Of a stretch of 44,089 nt of DNA, positions 10,477 through 20,651 are shown in pieces (the first letter of the stretch is position 1; each line of letters opens with the position of its first letter). The stretch is from Azoarcus sp. (GTDB lineage: Bacteria > Pseudomonadota > Gammaproteobacteria > Burkholderiales > Rhodocyclaceae), in NCBI GenBank assembly GCA_030656215.1, contig JAUSOD010000065.1:1-44089 (forward strand), in the 5' to 3' direction. A model generated the notes under the pieces. That model ran no database searches and was not told the origin of the DNA. It saw only the letters and a list, made by a program, of their open reading frames with translations. The translations under genes and the position numbers were made by a program.

Positions 10477-11607
10477 TCAGCGGATCTGCGCGACCAGGGC
10501 AGCGCCCTCGGTCACCACGCGGTTGTCGGCACCCAGGCCGTGGGTGATCACCACCCGCGCTGCGTCGAGCGTACGGAACTGAACCGGCTGCGGAATGAAG
10601 CGGTGGGCGCCGGACTTGATCCAGACGATGGGCTCGTTGGCCGGATTGCGCACCACCGCCTGTGCCGGCAGCACGATGCCCTTGATCTCGTCGTTGAGGC
10701 GGACGACCAGGCTGACTGGCTGGCCGACGGCGAGCGGCAGGCGTTCGCTGCCGGTCACCGAAAAGCGCAGCGGCAATCGCCCCTCGCGCAGTGCCGCGCC
10801 GACACCGACCAGCGCCAGTTGCGCCGTGCCCGCTTCCTTCAGCGCGGCACCGGCAATGCGCCCGGCCAATGCCGGGTCGGCGATGCGGGCCTCGACCATC
10901 AGCCGCTGTGGGTCAATGATCTCGAACAGGAGGTCGCGCGGTTCGACGACCTGGCCCACGATCACGTCGGCCCGGGCGACGACGCCAGCGACCGGTGCGC
11001 GCAGCGCCTCACGGGCACCAATGCCGGCGCCGATGCTGCGTTCCTGCTCAACCAGCGCCTGGGCTTCGGCCCGTGCGGCGTCGATGTCCTTGCGTGCCAC
11101 CGAGCCTTCCAGCCCGGCCAGCCGTGTTGCCCGTTGCTCGGCAACCAGACGGCGGGCGCGCACTTCGGCCAGTTGCGCCTGCTGACCGGCGAGCGCGTAG
11201 GGATCACCCTCGTAGCGCACATACGCAAGCACCTCACCGCGCTGCACCGTTTTGCCGATGCTCGCCAGTCCCTGATTGCCAGCCTCGACGCGTCCACCGT
11301 GGATGGTCTGGACAAGGCCGCCGGCATTCGGATCGACGATCACCACTGCCGGCAGCTCCAGCGTCGCTGCAGCCTCGCCGTCCATCGACAGTTCGGTGCG
11401 GATGTTCATCCGCCGCTGCGCCGCCTTGGGAATGGTCACGCTACCGTCCGGCAAGCGGGCCAAGCCGGAGGCATTGACCGCGCTGCCGGGGGCGTCGAGA
11501 TGTTCGCCGTTCGGGCCGTGGGCGCCGGGCGCAGCCTGGGCGGTAGACAGCGTCAGCAGACAGAGCAGGCCGACGAGGCGTTGGCGTGTCGTTTGTGCGG
11601 GGCTCAT
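10477..11607 (-). CDS. RND periplasmic adaptor (HlyD/CusB type)
   Basis: This 376-residue membrane-fusion protein links the pump to the outer-membrane channel. It has a signal peptide (about 1-25), then a mature start containing AHGPNGEHLDAP. A lipoyl/barrel-sandwich half (VVIVDPNAGGLVQTIHGGRV...) follows, then a helical hairpin (about 135-190) and beta-barrel and membrane-proximal domains. The start at 11607 is chosen because it overlaps the upstream stop (ATGA) and begins directly before the signal peptide. A longer in-frame start at 11703 adds Arg-rich sequence that reads as out-of-frame translation of the neighbour. The His-containing mature N-terminus is nearly identical to that of the upstream protein. 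Confidence 0.9.
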   Translation of the reverse strand: MSPAQTTRQRLVGLLCLLTLSTAQAAPGAHGPNGEHLDAPGSAVNASGLARLPDGSVTIPKAAQRRMNIRTELSMDGEAAATLELPAVVIVDPNAGGLVQTIHGGRVEAGNQGLASIGKTVQRGEVLAYVRYEGDPYALAGQQAQLAEVRARRLVAEQRATRLAGLEGSVARKDIDAARAEAQALVEQERSIGAGIGAREALRAPVAGVVARADVIVGQVVEPRDLLFEIIDPQRLMVEARIADPALAGRIAGAALKEAGTAQLALVGVGAALREGRLPLRFSVTGSERLPLAVGQPVSLVVRLNDEIKGIVLPAQAVVRNPANEPIVWIKSGAHRFIPQPVQFRTLDAARVVITHGLGADNRVVTEGAALVAQIR

Positions 11608-12197
11608 TGATGGGCTCCGGCTTCCATCCGCGGTTGCCGGCGGCGCAGCGCGACGATGATCAGGCCGGTGGCGAGCAGGCCGCCGACGCCCCAGGCTGCC
11701 CATTCCAGACCATGGCCGTGATCGTGCCCGTTTCCGGCGTCAGCACTGCGCGTATCAAGGGTGCCGTTGAGCAGGTCGGCGTCGTCGCCCGCCAGGATCG
11801 TGAACACCAGCGGATGTTCGCCGGCTTCGCTAAGCGCCTTGAGGAAGTCGGGGGATTCCAGCAGATAGTGCCCCTCAGCCGCCTGGTAGGCAGCCAGCCC
11901 CTTGAAATTGCCCGATTCGACCTCGACCGAGGCATCGACCACCGGCTCATTGCTGACATAGCGGTCCACGTAGATGCGTAACTGCCCATTTTTCAACTCG
12001 GCGACCAGTTCAAACAGGTCGGAACTGGCCTCCATGCGCGGCAGCATGGGGCCGCCGACGGCACTGGTCGGGGCGTCGAGGTGTTCGCCGTTGGGGCCGT
12101 GGGCGCCGGGGCCGGCGGCCAGCGGCAGGGCAAGGGCCAGCGCCAGGGCAGCCAGGCAGCCGCGCAGCGCGGGCGGTTGGAAGAAGCTTGGGTTCAT
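11604..12197 (-). CDS. Membrane-anchored accessory protein of the metal-efflux operon
   Basis: A 197-residue protein with a signal peptide (about 1-28). The mature start contains AHGPNGEHLDAP, the same block found in the adaptor. A beta-rich domain spans about 50-140. A His-rich linker GNGHDHGHG precedes one C-terminal membrane helix (about 160-183) and a short basic tail. The topology suggests a periplasmic domain tethered to the inner membrane. Overlaps at both ends (ATGA with each neighbour) place it firmly in the operon. I infer metal capture or adaptor assistance. No enzyme motif is visible. Confidence 0.8.
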   Translation of the reverse strand: MNPSFFQPPALRGCLAALALALALPLAAGPGAHGPNGEHLDAPTSAVGGPMLPRMEASSDLFELVAELKNGQLRIYVDRYVSNEPVVDASVEVESGNFKGLAAYQAAEGHYLLESPDFLKALSEAGEHPLVFTILAGDDADLLNGTLDTRSADAGNGHDHGHGLEWAAWGVGGLLATGLIIVALRRRQPRMEAGAHQ

Positions 12198-13408
12198 GGG
12201 TGTTGTCCCAGGGATTGCAGTAATTGGGCGCGCGCCAAGCCAAGCAGGGCCTGCTGGCGGGCGGCGTTCGCATCGGCCGCGCTGGCTGCCTCCAGCGCGC
12301 GCAAGAGTTCGGGTAAGGCCAGTTCACCTGCGCCGAAGGCGCGTTCGAGCAGCGTGCTGCGCTCGCGTAGCAGGCGAGCCTGTTCGCTGGCGGATGCCGC
12401 TTGTGCGTCGGCAACACCCAGGGCGTCGCGGGCATTGGCGATGCTGGCCGCGACCTGTTCCCGCTGCCGCTGCTCGCGCGTGCGGGCCACGTCGGCTGCC
12501 GCTTCTGCGCGGGCCAGCAGCGGCTTGTTGCGATCGTCGGTGCCAAAGGGCAGGCGCACGCCAAGCACTACGCTCTCTTCGCCAGAGGCACCATGGCCGC
12601 CAATGTCGCGCCGCCAGCCGATGGTCAGCTCCGGTGGCGCGCCGCGCGAGGTGCGAGCCAGATCGAGCTGGCGTGCGGCGCTTTCCGCTTCGCCGGCCGC
12701 TTCCTGCAAGGCGGGGTGATCGTCGCCGATGGTGACATCGGCGGGAACGGTTTCGGCCAGGGCTGCGGTTTGTGGATGATGGTCAAGTCCGGTCAAGGTG
12801 CGCCACTGCAGCGCGGCTTCGCGCAGTTGCAGGTCGGCGCTGGCCAACCGGTTGCGGGCGGCGAGTTCCTCGGCCTGCGCGGCCAGCAGATCGGTGCGCG
12901 GCAGCTCACCCGCGTCCACCCTGCGGCGGACGTCGGCGGCGAGCTGCGTCAGGCTGCTGGCGGCGGTGGCCATCTGCACCGCTTCGGCCTGCAGCGCGGC
13001 CAGCCGCCAGGCGCTTTCGCGCACTTCGCCTGCCAGTCGCCAACGGGCTGCGCGTTGCGACGCGTCGGCCCGCGCCAGCCCGGCGGCGGCGGCCTGGCCA
13101 TGGGCGTTGCGCTGCCCGGGTAACCACAGCGGCAGGCTCAGGTCCACGCCCGTCTCACGCTTGCCGAAATCGGTGTGCCAGCGGTCGTCGCGGTGGCTGA
13201 GGGCGATGGAGGGCGATTCTGCCCACCAGCGCCCGGCGCTGTCGGAGACGGCCTCGGCCGCGCGCAGCTCGCCGATCGCCACGCGCGCCACGGCGGCGCG
13301 TTGCCAGGCCGCATCCAAGGCGCTTGCCAGCGTGCCCCCGGCCCGCGCCGGGAGCGCGAGCAGGCCGACGATAAACAAGCAGCCCAGTTTGATACGTGTT
13401 CGATTCAT
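12194..13408 (-). CDS. TolC-family outer-membrane efflux protein
   Basis: This 404-residue protein has a signal peptide (about 1-24, ending ARA|GG) followed by the long heptad-patterned, Ala-rich helices of an outer-membrane efflux channel in two repeats (about 25-210 and 220-400). It is the first gene of the minus-strand efflux operon and should form the exit duct for the RND pump. The start at 13408 is preferred. The in-frame extension to 13468 is His/Thr/Ser-rich and would displace the signal peptide. Its stop overlaps the next start (ATGA). About 315 bases separate it from the divergent katG. That region holds both promoters but no clear gene. Confidence 0.9.
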   Translation of the reverse strand: MNRTRIKLGCLFIVGLLALPARAGGTLASALDAAWQRAAVARVAIGELRAAEAVSDSAGRWWAESPSIALSHRDDRWHTDFGKRETGVDLSLPLWLPGQRNAHGQAAAAGLARADASQRAARWRLAGEVRESAWRLAALQAEAVQMATAASSLTQLAADVRRRVDAGELPRTDLLAAQAEELAARNRLASADLQLREAALQWRTLTGLDHHPQTAALAETVPADVTIGDDHPALQEAAGEAESAARQLDLARTSRGAPPELTIGWRRDIGGHGASGEESVVLGVRLPFGTDDRNKPLLARAEAAADVARTREQRQREQVAASIANARDALGVADAQAASASEQARLLRERSTLLERAFGAGELALPELLRALEAASAADANAARQQALLGLARAQLLQSLGQHP

Positions 13409-13663
13409 GCAGTGATTTCCATCAGAGGAGGCTGTCGTGCTGTGCGTCCGGTGCCACCGGTGCAGCATTGCAGGCGTTCACCGTCAAAGCGCTGACCGGG
13501 TGATTACATTCCTGTCAGCTTTCTCGTGCGAGCACGAGCTTGGCGATGAAGTTTTCCTATGATCCCGATTACATCGTATTGACCGGCACGGCGGCACAAA
13601 ATGGCGCTTTCAGGCCTATAGTAGAAACAGCTGATGCTTTTCATGAGCCCGCCAGCATACTGA

Positions 13664-15898
<2,235 letters not shown>

Positions 15899-15915
15899 TA
15901 CCGTAAGCGGCCAAG

Positions 15916-15958
15916 TCCCCCACACTGGAAATTGCTTCCGGTGTGGGGGATTCTTTTT
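15916..15958 (+). terminator. Intrinsic terminator of katG
   Basis: TCCCCCACAC (15916-15925) pairs perfectly with GTGTGGGGGA (15941-15950). The hairpin is followed by TTCTTTTTT. It starts 17 bases after the katG stop and is a classical Rho-independent terminator. Confidence 0.93.
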
Positions 15959-16096
15959 TGGGGCGCTGTTTTGCAGGGTACGACGTTCGTGCCTTTACGC
16001 GGCCGTAAGCGCGGATTCGATCAGGGTCGCGGACAGGCGCGTCTGCCGGGGGCCTTGCATTGTCGTTCTCCGGAAATGGTGAGGAAGGAGGTCCTG

Positions 16097-16129
16097 ATGC
16101 ATTTAATCGCCTACGCCAACTGGTGTTAG
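16097..16129 (+). CDS. Ten-residue mini-ORF with a strong ribosome binding site
   Basis: The sequence AAGGAGG at 16085-16091, 5 bases before ATG, is close to an ideal Shine-Dalgarno sequence. The ORF encodes MHLIAYANWC and then stops. It lies after the katG terminator and 88 bases before the next gene. A small palindrome (TTACG-CGGC-CGTAA, 15995-16008) lies about 90 bases upstream. I do not recognise the peptide. It could be a leader peptide controlling the two genes downstream or a very small protein. Expression is inferred only from the ribosome binding site. Confidence 0.45.
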   Translation: MHLIAYANWC

Positions 16130-16217
16130 CCGTTGTGCAGCCGGCGGCGGGTGATTTGCCCGGGACGCGGTGCATCATCTCTTTCTAGAATCGGAGGGGC
16201 GAATACGGGGGAAGATC

Positions 16218-16415
16218 ATGAAACGAATCGTGGTAGGGATGGTGCTAGGGGGAACGGCAGGTGCCGTGTTGTCGCTTCTGGCGCTTTTCCAGGCAGCGGT
16301 GAAGCGTTGCAACAGTGCCGCAGCGGAATCCTTGCTCACCGGATTGCATGCTGTCTGGCGACAGGTGGAAGGCAGCTTATTCCGCGATCCCGATTTCGCG
16401 GGCGCGCAGCCATGA
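16218..16415 (+). CDS. Small single-span membrane protein
   Basis: A 65-residue protein with one hydrophobic helix (about 4-27, rich in Gly/Ala/Val/Leu) and a short soluble tail. A GGGGGAA purine run precedes the ATG at 16218. Its stop overlaps the start of the Sel1-repeat gene (ATGA), so the two are probably co-translated. No known family is recognised. Confidence 0.65.
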   Translation: MKRIVVGMVLGGTAGAVLSLLALFQAAVKRCNSAAAESLLTGLHAVWRQVEGSLFRDPDFAGAQP

Positions 16416-16900
16416 GGCGGCGGGCTCGGGTCGCCCTGGCGGCTGCGCTCATGTTGTCGCAGCCCCAGTTGGCGCCGGCCGGCGACGAGGGAGATCTGAG
16501 CTATCGCCATTTCATCGATAGCCCGCGCCGGATCAAGTGCCTCTATGGCTATGTTGCCGATAAAACCGGCGATCATGCATCGGCGATCCGGATCTTCGAG
16601 GATTGTATTGCGCGCTGGAACGATGTGTATTCGATGATCTGGTTGGCGCAGATCCTGGAGTCGGGCATAGGCGTGCCGCGCGATGAAGGCCGCGCAGCAC
16701 GCTTGATGGAGCGCGGAGCGATGACGGACGAGCAGGGCGGTTACGCGACCCTGGCCCGGTACCACTGGGGCGTGGCGCTGGCCGAAGGGCGCGGCGTGGC
16801 AGCCGACCCGGTTCGTGCCCGCTACTGGCTGCAGCGGGCGGCCGACGAAGGGGATACTCAGGCTGCGGACTACCTTCACCGTTTGGGCGCAGGGCACTGA
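16412..16900 (+). CDS. Exported Sel1-repeat protein
   Basis: This 162-residue protein has a signal peptide (about 1-23, ending APA|GD). It is followed by helical TPR-like Sel1 repeats, visible as MIWLAQILESGIGVPRDEGRA and then YHWGVALAEGRGVAADPVRA followed by RYWLQRAADEGD. Such repeats bind protein partners. The start at 16412 was chosen for the ATGA overlap and signal peptide. The open frame extends further upstream (to 16133) without credible sequence. It is convergent with the response-regulator gene that ends at 16943. A periplasmic scaffold role near the alcohol-sensing regulators is inferred. Confidence 0.8.
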   Translation: MRRRARVALAAALMLSQPQLAPAGDEGDLSYRHFIDSPRRIKCLYGYVADKTGDHASAIRIFEDCIARWNDVYSMIWLAQILESGIGVPRDEGRAARLMERGAMTDEQGGYATLARYHWGVALAEGRGVAADPVRARYWLQRAADEGDTQAADYLHRLGAGH

Positions 16901-16942
16901 TGCTTTACCCCAGGGTTGTCAGCGAACCGGGCCGGCGCCGGG

Positions 16943-17572
16943 TCAGGGTTCGAAGCTGATCCTGCGTGCGGCGCGCACGAGTTCGAAGTCGTTGCCCGCG
17001 CCGAGTTTGGTCTTGATCTGGTAGTGCGTGTTATGCACGGTCTTCGGACTGAGCGAGAGGATTTGGGCAATATCTGCGGCTGTGCGGCCGTCGAGCAGCA
17101 ATCTCAGGATTTCGGTTTCGCGGGGCGTCAGTGCGTCGGCCATACGCCCGTCGCCTTCGCCACGCAGGCGCCGGACGTCCTGGGCGAGGTCGGGGCTGAT
17201 GAACGAGCGTCGTCCGGCAATCTCGTTGACTGCCTTGAGCAGAACTTCCGGAGGACTGCTCTTGGTGACATAGCCCAGGGCACCGGCTTCCAGTGCGCGG
17301 CACGCCCATAGCGCGTCGCGGTGCATGCTGAAGGCCAGCAGACGGGCGTCGCGGTCGCGTTGGCGGATGCGCGTGATCAATTCAAGACCGCCAAGGTCCG
17401 GAAGGGCCAGATCGACGATGCACAGATCGGGTTGGCGCTCGCGCCACAGAAGCATGCCGTCGGCGCCGGTGCCGGCCTCGCCCACGACCGTCATCGTGCC
17501 CTGCAGTTCGAGCAGGCGGCGATAGCCCTGGCGGACGACTGCGTGATCGTCGATCAACAAGAGACGGATCAT
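16943..17572 (-). CDS. LuxR/NarL-type response regulator
   Basis: A 209-residue transcription regulator. The receiver domain occupies about 1-120, with the acidic pair near residues 8-9, phospho-acceptor Asp54 in CIVDLALPD, and the conserved late Lys in the GYVTKSS stretch. A C-terminal LuxR helix-turn-helix follows (about 143-205, LTPRETEILRLLLDGRTAAD). The ATG at 17572 overlaps the stop of the histidine kinase (ATGA), so the pair is co-translated. An in-frame open extension to 17947 is antisense-like sequence within the kinase gene. LuxR regulators with this kind of kinase partner control PQQ-dependent ethanol oxidation in pseudomonads and Rhodocyclales, which fits the pqq genes 10 kb away. 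Direct target genes cannot be seen. Confidence 0.92.
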   Translation of the reverse strand: MIRLLLIDDHAVVRQGYRRLLELQGTMTVVGEAGTGADGMLLWRERQPDLCIVDLALPDLGGLELITRIRQRDRDARLLAFSMHRDALWACRALEAGALGYVTKSSPPEVLLKAVNEIAGRRSFISPDLAQDVRRLRGEGDGRMADALTPRETEILRLLLDGRTAADIAQILSLSPKTVHNTHYQIKTKLGAGNDFELVRAARRISFEP

Positions 17573-19026
17573 GGCGCCTCCGTGCCAAGGGACCGAGACG
17601 GGAGTTCGACGGCGAGGTGCGTGCCCATCCCCGCAGCGGATTGCCACGCGACGCTGCCACCCAAGGCGGAAACGCGTTCGCGGATGCCCAGTCGGCCGTG
17701 CCCGTCCGTTGCTGGGCAGGTGGCGTCGTCGCCTTTGCCATCGTCCCGGATGGACAGCGTAAGTCGATCTTCGTCCCACCCCAGGTCGATCTCGATGAGG
17801 CTGGCCGCAGCGTGACGGAGGGCATTGGTAAGCCCTTCCTGCACGATGCGATAGAGATGGATTGCCAGAGCTGGGGGCAGGGTGTCGAGTGGTCCGTGAT
17901 GGCGGAATTCGATACCGGGGGTGCCCGTAACAGGGGCACGAGCGCATTCGGAGACCAGGTGTTCCAGGCTGGCGATGAGGCCGAAAGCTTCCAGCCGGGC
18001 CGGACGCAGGCGGTGGACGATGTTCTGGATACTCTCATGCATGCGCGCAAGGGTGTCGCTGAGACTGTCGAGTACCGCGCCAAGGGGCGACGCAGACGCG
18101 GCGAGAGACTGCCGCAGGTAGGCGGTGTCCGCCCGCAGCGAAGTCAGGTGCTGGCCCATGTCGTCGTGCAGTTCGCGCGCAAGGTAGTGGCGTTCGCGTT
18201 CGCGGACGTCGAGCAGCCTCGTGGCCAGCCTGCGTTCCGCGGAACGGGTTTCGGCCAGTTGGGCGGCGAGGCTGTTGAACTCGTTTGCGATCTTGCGGAA
18301 CTCGTGAAGCTCGAAAGGCGGCAGGCGTACATCGGTATCTCCCGCTTCAAGGCGGCCGATCGCCGCCAGGATGTGGTCGGCCGGGCGCAGGGCACGGCGG
18401 ACCGGCAGCACGATGGCCGCCGCCAGGATGCCCAGCGCCACCCAGCTTGCCACGACCAGGTAAACCGCGAACAACCAGCGCGACGCTTCCGACTGCCAAT
18501 CCGGCCGTACGCGGATCTCTCCTATGGTGACGCCAGGTGGTCGCAGCAGGGGGCGTTGCGTCGCATCGCTTGCAGCGTGGGCTGCTTGCAGCCAGCGTGC
18601 GAGTGTTACCGCGCCGGGTCGCGGCGGCGAGGGGCGCATGCATGCCGCACCAATGCTGCGCACCCACAGGTCTTCGACCTCGACGCAGAAGGCCAGGCGC
18701 CGTGCGAGGGGCTCGAGTACCGCAAGATCCACCTGGATCGATTCGCGGTTGAATATGTCGGCCTGACGGAGCTGATCCTGGTTCAGTAGTTGCTGGACGA
18801 TGGCCGTTGTCGGGGCTACATCGGCAAGCGCTTCGCGCCGCACCTGCCAGGCGTGGAGGGCGAGCAGGACGAGCGCCGAGATCAAGGCAAAGGCCAGCAG
18901 ACGCAACAGCAGGCTGTGCTGCAGATCGAGCGCAGCAGCGGTGGGCCCGACAGGCGGCGCATCCGTCACCCCATTGCGTGGAAGTCTGGTGCTTGAAGCG
19001 TCAGGGCTGGCGGTGTTGGCTTGCAT
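17569..19026 (-). CDS. Membrane histidine kinase of the NarL/HisKA_3 class
   Basis: This 485-residue sensor has two membrane helices (about 38-60 and 184-208) flanking a periplasmic sensor region of about 120 residues. A HAMP linker spans about 209-260. The dimerisation/phospho-acceptor motif ARELHDDMGQHL has His287. An ATPase domain contains the N box ALRHAAAS and the G box GHGRLGIRERV. HisKA_3 kinases pair with LuxR-type regulators such as the one encoded immediately downstream with an overlapping start. The periplasmic domain is not one I can name, so the ligand is unknown. It is divergent from the DUF3047-like gene, with a 173-base shared promoter region. Confidence 0.92.
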   Translation of the reverse strand: MQANTASPDASSTRLPRNGVTDAPPVGPTAAALDLQHSLLLRLLAFALISALVLLALHAWQVRREALADVAPTTAIVQQLLNQDQLRQADIFNRESIQVDLAVLEPLARRLAFCVEVEDLWVRSIGAACMRPSPPRPGAVTLARWLQAAHAASDATQRPLLRPPGVTIGEIRVRPDWQSEASRWLFAVYLVVASWVALGILAAAIVLPVRRALRPADHILAAIGRLEAGDTDVRLPPFELHEFRKIANEFNSLAAQLAETRSAERRLATRLLDVRERERHYLARELHDDMGQHLTSLRADTAYLRQSLAASASPLGAVLDSLSDTLARMHESIQNIVHRLRPARLEAFGLIASLEHLVSECARAPVTGTPGIEFRHHGPLDTLPPALAIHLYRIVQEGLTNALRHAAASLIEIDLGWDEDRLTLSIRDDGKGDDATCPATDGHGRLGIRERVSALGGSVAWQSAAGMGTHLAVELPSRSLGTEAP

Positions 19027-19199
19027 GGTGCGCTATCTTCCCGCCTACGCCTCGCTGACGGAAGCCCTCTGTGCCATTCCGGGCAAATTGCCCGCTGTCG
19101 GGTCGCTCGGCGCTTGCCGCTCGTGGCCGGCGCTACCATGGGTCGCAGCTCGGATGCATATCGTTTGCAGGGCCGAGCCCAAGATCAAGGAGACGCCTG

Positions 19200-20489
19200 G
19201 TGTCACTACACGAAAATAGCACCCCGACCGCTGATGTGCAGCCAGCGGGGGCATGCGTAACATCCCCTGCGGCTTGTGCTCACGATCATGGTCAGCACGG
19301 CCTTATCAACGCCGGACGTCGGCAATGGGTGAAAGGGCTGGTCGCCGCGCCGCTTCTTGCCGGACCGTGCGCCTTGGCCTATGCGGACAGGCAGTCGCCG
19401 GCGCCTGACTCCTGCGCCAGCGCCGCAGCCCTGGCGTCGCGCTTTGCCCGCCTGGCCGAAGGGATCGCCGCGGTGGCCCGGATCGAGCATTTCACCATCA
19501 CGCCGGCGAACCTGCCCTGGAGCCAGACGCTGGGGGCGCTCGAGGCCGGACAGCAGGTGTCGTTCTTTCTCGACGGCTTATGGTGGTTCAGCAAGGACCA
19601 CGGGCGTTGGCTGGAGCCCGGCTTCGTGTTCTTCGCCCGCGTGGCGGGGCACACCGGGAACAGTGCCATCCACAACTGCATGCAGAACACGGGCACCTTG
19701 ACCGCAGATCGGGGCGGCAGCCTGCAGATCGCACGCTCGGTAGGCGAGTTTGCCAGTCCGCAGGGCGAACTGTGGGTGCCGGTCGAGCAGTATCTCGCCG
19801 CGCAGGGACAGGTGGAGGGGGTGGCTGTCGTGTGGAACGGCGAAGCGCAGGAGGGGTTGCTGGCCCTGTCGGCGCAGGGAGATGTGAACGGCATGGTGCG
19901 CGCCGAACTGCAGCGCATGCGACAGGCGCGCTTGATGCCGGCAGGCTGGAATAATTTCTTTGCCTTTGGCGACGGCGGCATCTTTACCGAAGCGCCGGGT
20001 GGCGACATCGCCTGCGAGACGCACAAGAACGTCGGCATCCTGCAGTACCCGCTTGCGGATCAGCCCTTGCGCCCAGGGCTGCAGCTCGACTGGCGTTGGG
20101 TGGTAGACCGTCTGCCATCGACCGTGCCCGAAGACCAGTTGCTCAACCACGACTATCTGTCGATCGCGGTCGAGTTCGACGACGGTCAGGACATCACCTA
20201 TATGTGGAGTTCGAGCCTGCCGGTCGGCAAGGTGTTTCGTTGCCCGATCCCTGGCTGGGATGCAGTCGAGACCCATGTGGTGCAGCGTAGCGGGGTGAGC
20301 GAGCTGGGCGTGGAACTCAATGAACGCCGCGACCTGTTCGACGACTATGGGCGCATCGTCGGCGGCAAAGCGACGCGGGTGGTAAGGGTCTGGCTGATTG
20401 CGAATTCGCTGTTCATGCGTCAGCACGGTCGTTGCGCATACCGCCGGATCGCGATTGGTCAGTCGGGCCGCCAGCAGGTGGTGCTTTAG
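19200..20489 (+). CDS. Exported DUF3047-like protein
   Basis: A 429-residue protein. A GTG start at 19200 is preferred because it follows CAAGGAG by a good distance. The open frame extends to 19071, but with low-quality sequence. The N-terminus carries twin arginines in GRRQWVKGLVAAPLL (about residues 39-53), resembling a Tat-type signal after an unusually long His/Cys-containing leader. The C-terminal half has the DUF3047 pattern (YMWSSSLPVG, then ELNERRDLFDDYGRI, then VVRVWLIANS). DUF3047 proteins are periplasmic and of unknown function. Their occurrence near PQQ-dependent alcohol oxidation regulators is, from memory, recurrent. Divergence from the kinase suggests joint regulation. Confidence 0.75.
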   Translation: MSLHENSTPTADVQPAGACVTSPAACAHDHGQHGLINAGRRQWVKGLVAAPLLAGPCALAYADRQSPAPDSCASAAALASRFARLAEGIAAVARIEHFTITPANLPWSQTLGALEAGQQVSFFLDGLWWFSKDHGRWLEPGFVFFARVAGHTGNSAIHNCMQNTGTLTADRGGSLQIARSVGEFASPQGELWVPVEQYLAAQGQVEGVAVVWNGEAQEGLLALSAQGDVNGMVRAELQRMRQARLMPAGWNNFFAFGDGGIFTEAPGGDIACETHKNVGILQYPLADQPLRPGLQLDWRWVVDRLPSTVPEDQLLNHDYLSIAVEFDDGQDITYMWSSSLPVGKVFRCPIPGWDAVETHVVQRSGVSELGVELNERRDLFDDYGRIVGGKATRVVRVWLIANSLFMRQHGRCAYRRIAIGQSGRQQVVL

Positions 20490-20552
20490 CCGGCCCTCGG
20501 CGGCGACGCCTTGTCGAAGTCGATGCGCGTGACCTTGTAGGGCGCAAGAAAA

Positions 20553-20573
20553 GCCTAGGGAAAACCCCTAGGC
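20553..20573. promoter_or_regulatory. Palindrome GCCTAGGG-N5-CCCTAGGC upstream of a LuxR gene
   Basis: GCCTAGGG (20553-20560) and CCCTAGGC (20566-20573) are a perfect 8-bp inverted repeat around AAAAC. It lies 64 bases after the DUF3047 stop and 79 bases before the next start. The AT-rich centre and the lack of a following T-run fit a dimeric regulator operator at least as well as a terminator. No second copy was found in the window. Confidence 0.5.
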
Positions 20574-20651
20574 ATAAAGACAGATGCTTATCCGATGCCG
20601 CCGGTCTAGGGTGATCCATAGGCACACTGTGCTCATGGATAACGACCAGCA

